Of a DNA stretch of 64,000 bases, positions 55,204 through 64,000 are shown one piece after another (position 1 is the stretch's first letter; each line of letters begins with the position of its first letter). The stretch is from Cercophora sp. LCS_1. Taxonomy: Eukaryota; Ascomycota; Sordariomycetes; Sordariales; Lasiosphaeriaceae. The position numbers and the translations under genes are program-made. Under the pieces are notes generated by a model. It saw only the letters and a program-made list of their open reading frames with translations. It did no database searches and was not told the DNA's origin. The stretch covers positions 220,036 through 284,035 of the forward strand of contig JAPZLL010000046.1 of the NCBI GenBank assembly GCA_036250225.1, read 5' to 3'.

Positions 55204-56031
55204 GGGCCCAGTCATAGGTACCTAAGGTACGCAGCCAACGGAAACGTGAGAAGAATAAAAGATGATCCCATTTTGTCGAACACATCAAGGTACCTAATGT
55301 GGCTATCCCTTGCCTGCTGGAAACCGTGACTGGAAATCGGATCACGGCAATTATTGGAAACACACGTACCCGGACCAGAGAAGACAAGCATCGACAACTA
55401 CCAATGGGCCAAGTATCCGGGTGGTCATCTGATGTCCCCGCCCCAATGTTGTCGGGATGCGGGGCTGCAAAGGTCGTCGGACTCTGCACACAGACATCGG
55501 GCCAGGCTCTTCAGGAAATCCCGCAACCGCCATTTGATCCCTGCATCCGGGTCCGCATCCGGCTGCCTTAGCATACGGGAGGGGGGGCTAGGCACGATTC
55601 AGAGAGGTTTGCATGTTTGCTGTTCGTGGCACCTCTACCACTAGACAACCCTCAGGTCCAAATGCGCTTAGTGGTTCGGTAGCGAGCATGTACGCCACCA
55701 ATGGGATGGAATCCCAAGCGTCCATCCCCAATCAGATGGGCTTGGATCAGTGCTTCAATTGCAGAATCTGCAGAGGGCATTGCAGGTGACATAACGCGCC
55801 GTTGTCACACTTATCGTGTGCCACTTCCAGAATCAACAGGGTACTTGCAATGAAAATGCAGGTGAGGAGTGCACGGTCATTGCATGCCAGTCCCCCCAGA
55901 GAGTGAGATTTGGAAGGGAAAAAAAAAGCCATATATAATCCAAACTGTTGGACAGATCCTTCAGTGTTTTTTTTTTTTTTTTTTTTTTTTTTTGCTTCCA
56001 CCCCCCAGACTCTAGACTCACTTGTTCAAGT
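55204..56031. other. Intergenic with long T homopolymer
   Basis: About 830 bp. An uninterrupted run of 27 T lies at 55967-55993, only 38 bp before the permease ATG. No gene seen. Confidence 0.5.
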
Positions 56032-57945
56032 ATGTCTGCCAACGATAAGGGCTCAACCAAACACCAAGTCGATGAGACGCTCAGTCCATCTCCGACCTCT
56101 GTCTCAAGCGAGGTTGACGACGCATGGAAGTTTCTCAACGCACACTGTGATGCCAACATTGAGGATGAACCCATCGACATGCTGGCTATTCGACGCAAGA
56201 TCGACTATCGAGTCGTTCCGCTGGGGTTCCTGCTCTACATGATGCAATTTGCCGATAAGCTGGTGATCAATGTGAGTCTGCGTCTCGACAGAAACACCTC
56301 GTTGCATTGAGTGGCAGGATACAGGTACCCGACTGACCCAACTGATTTCGCAGTACGCAGGCGTCATGACGATGCGCGAAGACCTTAAGCTGACAGGAAA
56401 TGACTTTTCCAATCTTGTTACGGCCGTTTATGTCGCTGTTGCCGTGTGGGAACTTCCGACTGGTAAGTTAAGGTACAAGTACCTTCGCTTTGATCTAGCA
56501 TTCTCCCTCCTATTTCTTGTATCCACCTGACTTGTTATCTTCGTCCCAGTTTACTTCCTACAGCGATTCCCCGTTGCCAAGTACCTCGCCATCAACGCCA
56601 TCCTATGGGGCATCTCAACAGCCTGCGGCGCGGCAGCCACCTCGTTCCGCACCATGCTGGTGACACGTATCTTCCTCGGCATATTCGAAGCCACCATCAA
56701 CCCCTCCTTGATGCTGATCGCCGGCCGATGGTACACGAAACCAGAACAAGCGCCTCGCATCTCCTTCTGGCTGTTGGGACTTGGCCTCGGACAGATACTC
56801 GGAGGAGCTGTCTCGTACGGCTTCCAGAATCTTTCCAGTGGCGTTACGATTGCGGGTTGGCGCATCATGTTCATCACGCTAGGGCTGTTGACTGTGGTTT
56901 TTGGCGCGCTAACGTGGCTGTTTTTGCCCGATAACCCCATGGAGGCGAAGTGGTTGAGCGACAAGGAGAAGGTAGCGCTGTTAAGGCACATTAGCGTGAA
57001 TCAGACGGGTGTCGAGCATCGAAAGGTACGGGTCGTCGAGATCTGGGAAGCCCTGAGGGATCCACAGGTCTGGCTGATTTGGTTGAGTATTGTGCTGGTA
57101 AGGTGTATTTCCAAACAATCGTGGGGCCAATGGGGTGAGGCTGACGTGACAGTAGTTGGCGTGTACGGGCGGTATTACAGTTGCGTATTCGGCAACCCTG
57201 ATCCGCAATTTGGGATATACCCCGAAGCAAGCCACGCTCCTCAACATGCCGAGCGGTCTCATCAGCATCGCATCCCAAATCATCCCAGGTTGGGGCGTTC
57301 GACGAGGTGGTCACAGGTGGGCGTGGGTGCTGGCCACACTCCTACCAGCGCAAGTCACCGTCCCTTCCCTTCTTCCCTTGCAAAACTCCTAATGGTAGCC
57401 GCTAATTCATCGTCCTGTGGGTTCAGAATTATCGGCTCAGCATTGATGTCTTTCCTACCGTCCAGCAACAGAGCTGGTGTCTTGGCTGGTATCTATGTTA
57501 CCAACTTTATCCCTGGTCCCCTCACCGTCTACTGGAACGTAAGCCTTCCCGGTTCCCCTCTTCAGCATCTCACTTCGCCAGTTAAAAAAAGCTAATAAAA
57601 ACCAAGTGGGCACCCGCCAACGTCGCGGGAGCTACGAAGCGCTCCTTTGTCACGGCCATGATCGGTGCGCTCTCGGCGGTCGGCAGCCTTATCGGCGCAC
57701 AGAGCTTCCAGGCACGCGACGCCCCCGAGTACAGACCGGCCAAGATCACGGCATTGGCGACCCAGGCGGCCGGAGCGTGCACGACGATTTCGTTGTTCGT
57801 ATGGTACCTCTTGCAGAACCGAAGCCGTGGCTTGTCTCGTGGGGCGAGAGAGCGGGAAAAGGAGACGGAGAACGCATTCATGACCCCTGAAGTGTGGGCA
57901 AGGATGACGGACCGGGAGAATAAGGCATTCATGTACAGTTACTAG
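56032..57945 (+). CDS. MFS transporter, ACS family (allantoate-permease type)
   Basis: Six exons: 56032-56271, 56354-56462, 56550-57097, 57156-57349, 57427-57538 and 57607-57945. They total 1542 nt and give 513 aa. Intron four (57350-57426) appears to use a GC donor (GCAAGT) with CAG acceptor, because this keeps LATLLPA joined to IIGSALMSFLP. Signatures: RRKIDYRVVPLGFLLYMMQF ADK, RIFLGIFEATINPSL and GRWYTKPEQAPRISFW. The anion:cation symporter family imports organic anions such as allantoate, nicotinate or carboxylates. About 12 helices; intact frame. Confidence 0.87.
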
Positions 57946-58285
57946 ACATGTGAGGTCCAAGCGCAACAGGCTCTCCGTCGTGTTGATGGTCACCATGCTC
58001 TGGTGCTCCTAGGCTGCCTGAGGAGCGTGGAGGATATAGAATAAAACACTGGACTCTTTTAATGGGTATTAGGTAATCAGTCGGTGTTTGATTCAGAAGA
58101 ATGGCGCAAGACGAAGAATGAACTGGATAATCACCACGGCCGTATTTTTATTGGGAGAAGTATACGGACTTGGACGCCTGTGGCTATGCTTTTCTAATCT
58201 TCGAGGGCCCCCGAACTAGATCATTCTGTGTATGAAGTTTAACCGTTGTAAATATAAGCTATCGAGCTGTAGGCAAGCCGGCCCT
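57946..58285. other. Intergenic
   Basis: About 340 bp downstream of the permease; A/T-rich near 58240. No gene. Confidence 0.5.
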
Positions 58286-58640
58286 TCAAGTCTTCCACCA
58301 GGCCTCCCAGACCTGTCCGCACGAGGAGCTCGTAGTCTGGCACGACGTGCCCCATGGCCGACCACTCGTTGAGGTGACCGTTGAGTCATGAGACAGGTAT
58401 GGCATCACCTCTTTGCCGCGCCCGAGGGTAAAGTCCGGGATGACACCGATGAGGAGCTCCTTGGCTTCTATCCGGAGCAGGCCGTTGGCGTGCGCTATCT
58501 CGTCGTCTGGGTGCGAGAGCAGGTGCGCTAACGCGATGTTATTTGCCGTGCCCTTGCGTACAGGTACCGGAGCCTGGACCGTCGATGCTAGGAACTTGAT
58601 CTTCTGGACGCGGCAAGTCTGGGAAGGCCTGGCGTCCCAT
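58286..58640 (-). pseudogene. ORF fragment next to Crypton
   Basis: A short minus-strand reading frame with protein-like text (NIALAHLLSHPDDEIAHANG, LLIGVIPDFTLGRGKEVMPY). Near 58380 the sense continues in another frame as HLNEWSAMGHVVPDYELLVR. It has no start or family I can name. It abuts the left direct repeat of the Crypton, so it is probably the broken remainder of a gene. Confidence 0.35.
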
Positions 58641-58643
58641 CCA

Positions 58644-61453
58644 CGATAAGATAAACTTATCGTGGGCCCCTTTTCGCTGATGTAATCCGTGTAATCCGCT
58701 GGCGCCCCACATTCCACCATCAATAAGCGAATTTACCAACAATTGAGGCTCGTGCAAACCCTGAAGACACGATTTTTAGCTTCCTTGGCTGTCAAAACCC
58801 CTGTATCTCGATTTCTCAACCGTTACGGTGTTGCCTACGTTGCTTGAGGCTATCTACAAGTTGGTTGAGGGTCCTGCCGGCACGTATTTGCTCTACCTCC
58901 GCGATAGCCTCGGCCTCGCTTCTACCCCTGGATATACGCGAAGAAACCTCATCCCAGATTACCTTCCGGCGACAGAATTGCACCCTGATAGTGTTCCCAG
59001 GGCGCCAACGGCTTCCCCATTGGCCCTCTAGCTTCTGTATTGCAGGCCGGCCTGCAACGCCTTCTCTCCACTCGCGCCAGACGCCCTCAACTGTGAATAG
59101 CTTCGTCAAGCTTGTAAGGATAGGGGGCGCCATCGGCTGGCTAGCTAACACTGGCTCTGGCGAAGGCACTGGGGCCGGTACCGATACTGGTACTGGCGCT
59201 GGCGCTGGCGCCCCCAATACCAGGTTTGGGCTGGCCCCCAGGTAGCCGGTAATCGTAAGAGGGACCTTACCAGAAAGGAGGGTATCCAGGATTTTGGTTT
59301 CCTGAGCGGCGAACTGGTTGGCCAGTTGGCCAGCCATCTGGTTCGCCAGTTGTTGGCCGGCGTAGAGGATGGCTGAGCGAGTATTTTCTATAAGCCCACA
59401 GAGCTCCGGTAAGGCGCATTGTAAAAGGAGGTTTGGGGGTTCTACTATATCGTAACACTGGCCTGTGCTATCTGTGCGAATGCCTCCCATTCTTCGCCGT
59501 AAAAGGGGGGGTGAGAAAAGAAGGGTAGAGATGGATACTGAGGCTGTAAAACAGCCAAATCCTGTAGGAGTACTATACGAAGGCGTTTCATAAGCTTGAG
59601 GAAGCCATCGCCGGCGAGATCGTCTTGGTCAGGGCCGCCTTGCGCCCACTGGCAGCGGCGCGCGCGCGCCTCGAAACGAGGCTTCCACTCTTTAATCCAC
59701 GGCCAGATTTGACTCTGTAAAGCAGCCGGAGGATCGTGAACCGCGCGTGTTAAGAAATAGTCGCCTGGCGATTCGGAAAAGCCGGCCACAATACGCATGA
59801 ATTGGCGCGGTAGGTGTGTAAGGTAGGCCTGGCACAAAACGCTCTGATTCCAACGGCCAGCCTGTGAGATCTGTGCAAGCGAGGTGCTGTAGGTTTCCGC
59901 ATCTTGTGCTCCAACACGCCGCGGCAGGTGTGTTTTTTTGGCTGTAGATAGGCCAACGGCGCCGAAAACACGCCAGGTATCCTGGAGTTGTGTGCTGTAA
60001 GAGAGCTCTTCTTCACGCTTTTGGCCGACGAGAACCTTAATCCTATACCAATCCTGGCGGCAGCGGAACGAAGGAGGCGGCTCGCCGGCAACGTGCCATC
60101 GCCAGAAGAATAGTTGTGCCAAGGCGCCCTGGGTGCAAAGAAGAGGATTCTTATGGCGTAAGGATCCCATAAATTCCTTTTTGGCCATCTTGTTCATCTT
60201 TCCATCTTGTAAAAGCGATACGAGGCAGCCACACTGCGTAGGGCCTTCGGCAGGGGGGTAATCGAGGAGAGAGAGGTCGGCGATCTCCATCTTTCGGCGG
60301 TTCTCTCCGCGCAGGAGGTAGTAATGACCGAAAAGAAGATCAACACGCGTGCGGAGATTCTTTGGCGTGGTGGCTGTACCGTGAAGTAGATGCTCCTGAA
60401 TCGCAAGCCATTCGGTGGTCGAATATCCGGCCTGGATTCCTTCGGCGCCGCGGTCCTTGAAGCTGGCGCGGTTGAAGCGGTTCCTCTAACGGCCGCACTG
60501 TTCCAGAAAGCCACGCACGGCGGCGCCGCGTGGGTTTTCTGTATTCCTACCGCCGTGGGCCACTTGAACACGCCAGAGCTCGATCACGGCGGCGATATAC
60601 GCATCTACCGTACCCTTGGTAAAGAGCTCGCCTTCCTCAGCATTGCCGGCGGCGGCGGCTATAGTTGACGGCAGTACATAGCCCTCGCGATCGTTGGCCA
60701 GCATCCCCGCTGCCTCGGCAACCGATACCCCCATCGTTGTGGCGAGGGCTTCAGCCTCCCGGAGGGTGGCCTGCTCATCAGCCGGCAGTAGTGGCGGCTC
60801 CGTATGGCCGTTGCCGCGGCCACGCCGCTTCTTCGGCACCTTGACACGCCGTATGAGGATGTCTTCCTTCAGCCAAGCGGCCAGCTTATCAGGCGTAACG
60901 AGCTCGCCATCCGGCCACCTGTAGAGGGTTCCATCCGGCCCCGCGCGCGGCGTGCTGCACCAGGTCCTCCACTCCCGTTGCTTTGAGGCGTAGCTTCTTG
61001 TTGTATTCGCAGGCTGTTCGTCCTTTTTCGCCTGCAGGCCGGCCCTCCGCGCCTCCTGAGCGCGCCCTTCGGCGGCCGCGTACGAGCCGTCGGCCATGGT
61101 GTGTGTGTGTGTATGTGTGTGATATACAGGCTGGTGGTGATGGCGATGGCGGCGGCGGCGGCGGCGATGGTGACCATTCCAGGGGCGGGGTAAGGCGGCC
61201 TTTCGGCGCCCTACAGTGGGTGGTGGCGGTTCCGGTTGCGGAATCAGCGGCCGGCAGCGGACGGCTTCCAGCGGCCGGTAGCGATCGGCTCCAGGCGGTG
61301 TTTGATAAGTGGGAAATTCGCTTATCCGCGGCCACTTATCACCGCGCCCGCAGGCGATTACGCGGATTTCAAGGAGAGGGTTATTGGTGGTGGTGGTGGC
61401 CGGAAGCGGTTTAGCCGATTACGGCGTAATTGCGCGCCCCCTCGATAAGATAA
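58644..61453 (-). mobile_element. Crypton-type tyrosine-recombinase transposon, broken
   Basis: About 2.8 kb, bounded by the identical 11-mer CGATAAGATAA at 58644-58654 and 61443-61453. No terminal inverted repeats are seen and no DDE transposase or reverse transcriptase, as expected for Cryptons, which integrate through short direct repeats. The interior encodes a recombinase on the minus strand. Boundaries are inferred from the 11-mer only. Confidence 0.65.
58816..61097 (-). pseudogene. Crypton tyrosine recombinase with GCR1_C-type C-terminus (nonsense and frameshift)
   Basis: Reading frame starts at 61097 (N-terminal Crypton-like RSYASKQREWRTWC). It is stopped at 60486-60488 (TAG after LEQCGR), then goes on in the same frame: RVDLLFGHYYLLRGENRRKM (first catalytic Arg), THLPRRVGAQDAE (HxxR) and LCQAYLTHLPRQFM (candidate Tyr). 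A second break between 59490 and 59445 shifts the frame to a tail 59490-58816 holding VWREWREGV, WGSRWRPGN and QLVDSLKQRR, the GCR1_C DNA-binding pattern. The middle resembles the CBF3/Ndc10-type domain. Catalytic residues look intact although the frame is broken. CAG to TAG (Gln to stop) would fit RIP-like or other C-to-T change. Confidence 0.75.
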
Positions 61454-61587
61454 GCGATGGTGGGGCGATAGCGTTAGCGCTTTCCCCGCCTTTTCCTCTG
61501 GCCCTCCAATCCACATCACTGCGAGTCCTTCCGCTCCCACGCACCAATCAATTGTGCATCCTCTCCCATCGCATTTTCCAAGCCTCA
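61454..61587. other. Short flank between Crypton and HNH gene
   Basis: Pyrimidine-rich sequence before the 61588 ATG, likely the HNH gene's promoter or leader. A CT-rich TCCTCTCCCATC lies next to the start. Confidence 0.4.
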
Positions 61588-62987
61588 ATGCAGCGAACCA
61601 TGGACGACCGATACAAGGATTTCCAGGCGAAAATGGCTGGAAACGAGAGAGCACAGCGCGAGCTCCAACGTCTCCTGGACAACTCGGACAAGATGCCCGA
61701 GCAGCAAAGCGCTGCTGAACTTCTCCCCGTGGAGGAGATGGAAGAACGGCTCCAGTACATCAACATGCTGGAGAAGCATTGGCATGACAATTTTGCCCGT
61801 TTGTCGCAGAAGCCCAAAGATGCGTACCGTGGCTTCAACGACGCAGAGCTTTCGGGCTTGCTCCATATGGACACGGGTTATTTGCGTAACGCGCTCATGG
61901 AGTGGTCTTCTACTGAGTTACTCATTCAAAATATTCAGGGCATTCCAGCTACACTTAAAATTTGTAAGTACCCTGTACCTCTTTATTTTCCAGTCTAACC
62001 GCGCCTGCAGTTGCCACCAAGGCACTTTCAGCAGCCGAGGCAGAGGCATTACAAGTAATACCCAAAAAAATACCACCCCTTCGACCCCCCAGCGTATCAT
62101 CCGCATCGGGCAATGACGACGACGAGAAAGAAGCCACCGAGAAGCGCAGAAGCACCAAGTTGGACAGCTCTGGCAAAGCCCAGAGAAACAACTATTACGC
62201 CGAAAAACGGAGGCATCTGGACGGCTATCGGTGCGTGCTCACGGGCATTCGAGATGCACAAGTCTGCCACATTGTCCCCTTTGCCGCCAACGCAACAAAG
62301 GACGGAACGGAACGATGGCATAAGGCTATACAGGCCTCAATGCGCCTCTTTGCCCAGGAGAGACCGGGCGTTGATTTTGGCGCTGAAGCCCGTCTTCATT
62401 CTCTGTTTGGGTTCGAGCAGGGAGTCAGCGATCGACACTGGAACACCATTTCTCTCACGCCAACCATGCACGACTGGTGGGGCAGAGGATATTTTGGTTT
62501 AAAGTACATTGGCACGAATGATGCGAATGTCCAAGACCCCAACGCTGTCGTTACGCTACGAATCCAATTTCACTGGATGCCGTGGAGACGCAGGGAGCCT
62601 GGACAGAAACCAGCACCCCTTGGACGAACCAAGGAGGATATTCTTGCCGCCATTCCGACTTCCTGCGGCCAACCTTCGAGTTGGCAAGGGGAGCCTATGG
62701 TAGCTATGTCCAGACCGGAGACGGGATTTAATATCGAAACCGGCGATGTTTTCGGCGTCCACATCCCGAGGCGTCACATGGAGAAAATGGTAGAAGCTTT
62801 TCGGATGCAGTGGGCTCTGGTTAAGCTTCTTGCCATGGCTGGGGGCGCTGAGGCGGTTGCAGACTACCCTGACGACCCCGAATTCCTGGATGAGGACTGG
62901 GAACTCCCTGGTTTCAAAGCCTGGCGTTTGGCGTGCATGGCCGAGTGGGCAGCCGTGGCCGAAGAGGAAAAGCTTGCGGAAGGCTAA
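61588..62987 (+). CDS. HNH-nuclease-domain protein (fungal HNH_2 type)
   Basis: Exons 61588-61963 and 62011-62987 give 1353 nt and 450 aa; the 47-bp intron has a GTAAGT donor, a TCTAAC branch and a GCAG acceptor. The N-terminal half is a helical segment (DRYKDFQAKMAGNERAQREL). The HNH-like block is CVLTGIRDAQVCHIVPFAAN (~198-217), followed by NTISLTPTMHDWWGRGYFGL, a histidine/asparagine pattern of the domain. Such proteins are abundant in ascomycetes. Most are uncharacterised; activity would be metal-dependent DNA cleavage or none. It sits between a Crypton and a solo LTR. Confidence 0.8.
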
Positions 62988-63036
62988 GGATTTGAAGGGC
63001 AGTCTGCGCAAAGCTAAGGATACCTTGAAGGGTAGA
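62968..63036 (+). repeat. ~30-bp imperfect tandem duplication over the HNH stop
   Basis: Two near-copies of a GCGGAAGGCTAAGGATTTGA unit, the second as GCGCAAAGCTAAGGATACCT, each followed by TTGAAGGG or a near match. The first copy contains the HNH stop codon. Confidence 0.6.
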
Positions 63037-63179
63037 GTGACGTCGTTATTTGTAGTGCCTGGAATTACCCATGGGTACCCATTGAGTCTTGGCGGGTACC
63101 CATGGGTTTGTGGTAATCAATGTGGTAATATTAGGGTGGTGATATAATTTGTTTCTAACCATTCTACTAATAAAAATAC

Positions 63180-63184
63180 CTTAT
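63180..63184. repeat. Target-site duplication, left (CTTAT)
   Basis: Five bases identical to 63723-63727, directly flanking the solo LTR. Confidence 0.75.
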
Positions 63185-63722
63185 TGTCACGACCCAAGTC
63201 ATGACCTCAAGGGGAAGCACGGACCAACCCCGGACACCAATCAGCGCGGCCCGGAGCACAGCACTCCACCAGGCCCCAGGGGAACCAATGAGAGAGGACC
63301 CGAGCAAGGAAGCACCCGGGTCCAGGAGAGGACCCGAACGGGGAAACGCCCGGGTCCAGGGACGGCCAGTGAGAATGGACCCAGGACGGGAGACACCCGG
63401 GTCCGTCCCGGACCCGGGGAGGGGAAACCTCGGGTCCAGGGAAACACCGCATGTATATAGATACGATAGTTGTGCCCACAACTGTGTGAGGACTCTTGGA
63501 TCCTCACGCTAGTAATACATTGTTCTTGAGCACCGCTCAGTGAGACCCATCGTCCGGGACCTTGGAGTCTACGATCTGCTTGACAGTGTACCATCCTTCG
63601 AGAGTTGTCCTAGCCTTCACTCAGTCACCTTGCACCCCCCACCTAGAGCATTGGACCCTGTCCGCTCTTACGATCTGTCTTTGCCAAGACCTCCCCTGGA
63701 GCACTTGGAGCAGGCCGTAACA
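63185..63722 (+). mobile_element. Solo LTR, Ty3/gypsy-like, with promoter-like core
   Basis: 538 bp, starting TGTCACGACCC and ending GGCCGTAACA (TG...CA). The ends are flanked by the perfect 5-bp duplication CTTAT. It contains a TATA-like TGTATATAGATACG at about 63450 and many GGACCCG/CGGGTCC near-palindromic units. No internal gag or pol is present, so it arose by LTR-LTR recombination. A related LTR start occurs at 63814. The orientation is not certain; plus is chosen because of the TATA box. Confidence 0.8.
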
Positions 63723-63727
63723 CTTAT
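63723..63727. repeat. Target-site duplication, right (CTTAT)
   Basis: Identical to 63180-63184. Confidence 0.75.
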
Positions 63728-63813
63728 ATTAAAAATGTTAATATGTTACTTTTTGATGATGTGCAATTTTAAAACAACCTTTTCACCCATTTCCACATTT
63801 TAATATTATCTCT

Positions 63814-64000
63814 GTCACGACCCAGGTCATGACCTCAAGGAGGGCGCACGGGCCACGGTGAGACGCCAATCATAGGAGCACAAGGTGCAAGGGCCCACAA
63901 GCCTGAGCAGACCAATCACGATGGACCCGGCGGTGTTGGACCCGAGCCTCGGGTCCCACAGGCTCGGGACCAACCCCGGACCAGTCACGACGGACCCGGC
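63814..64000 (+). mobile_element. Second related LTR, truncated by window edge
   Basis: Begins TGTCACGACCCAGGTCATGA, nearly the same as the solo LTR's TGTCACGACCCAAGTCATGA. It then shows GGACCCG/CGGGTCC units but otherwise diverges. It runs off the window, so it could be the 5' LTR of a complete element or another solo LTR. Confidence 0.65.

Noticed and set aside
54783..55217. Plus-strand 144-aa frame inside the ICMT-like gene
   Set aside because: Shadow of a single-exon gene with a clear membrane methyltransferase motif.
58640..58670. GATAAG-containing palindrome as a CRISPR-like or IS terminus
   Set aside because: No repeat-spacer array and no inverted terminal repeats; better explained as the Crypton edge.

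Overview
The window is nuclear DNA of a filamentous ascomycete (Pezizomycotina, most likely a Sordariomycete). Genes carry short spliceosomal introns of 45-110 bp with GTAAGT/GTGAGT-type donors, CTAAC/CTGAC branch sites and CAG/TAG acceptors. Typical fungal families are present: HET, Zn2Cys6, DHA2 and ACS transporters, tyrosinase, a HAK potassium transporter and a Crypton transposon. There is no operon structure. Exon junctions were worked out by hand, and in almost every multi-exon model the summed exon length is divisible by three. The genus cannot be told from the sequence alone.

Layout. 1-10.6 kb holds the 5' part of a CorA-like gene running off the left edge, a doubtful small gene, a hydrolase-vWA fusion gene, a HAK-type K+ transporter and a decayed F-box/LRR-like pseudogene. 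10.8-16.3 kb is a housekeeping block: DBP3-type DEAD-box helicase, convergent with RFT1 (48 bp between stop codons), then a disordered small protein. 16.6-27.5 kb holds three HET-domain genes (the third frameshifted), a tRNA-Asn and a secreted glycine-rich protein with a six-cysteine tail. 27.5-33.5 kb holds two small hypothetical genes, a secreted LVIVD/choice-of-anchor-B protein and a tyrosinase. 34.0-39.1 kb is a tandem array of three paralogous BTB genes sharing one intron position and a Cys/His C-terminal signature. 39.6-58 kb looks like a specialised-metabolism or tailoring neighbourhood: a Tri14/Mala s 1-like beta-propeller, a DHA2 transporter divergent from a Zn2Cys6 regulator, an alpha/beta hydrolase, an O-methyltransferase tail-to-tail with a P450, a four-TM protein, an ICMT-type methyltransferase and an ACS/allantoate-type permease. 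No PKS, NRPS or terpene synthase lies inside the window. 58.3-64 kb is mobile DNA: a Crypton with broken reading frame bounded by an 11-bp direct repeat, an HNH-domain gene, a solo LTR with perfect 5-bp target duplication, and a second LTR that runs off the right edge.

How the parts may work together. The regulator/transporter pair at 41.4-45.5 kb shares one promoter region and is the best candidate for co-regulation; the O-MT/P450 pair next door would supply methylation and oxidation. The HET genes point to self/non-self recognition, and their clustering with pseudogenes and gene-poor DNA marks an accessory segment. The right end is a transposon-rich border.
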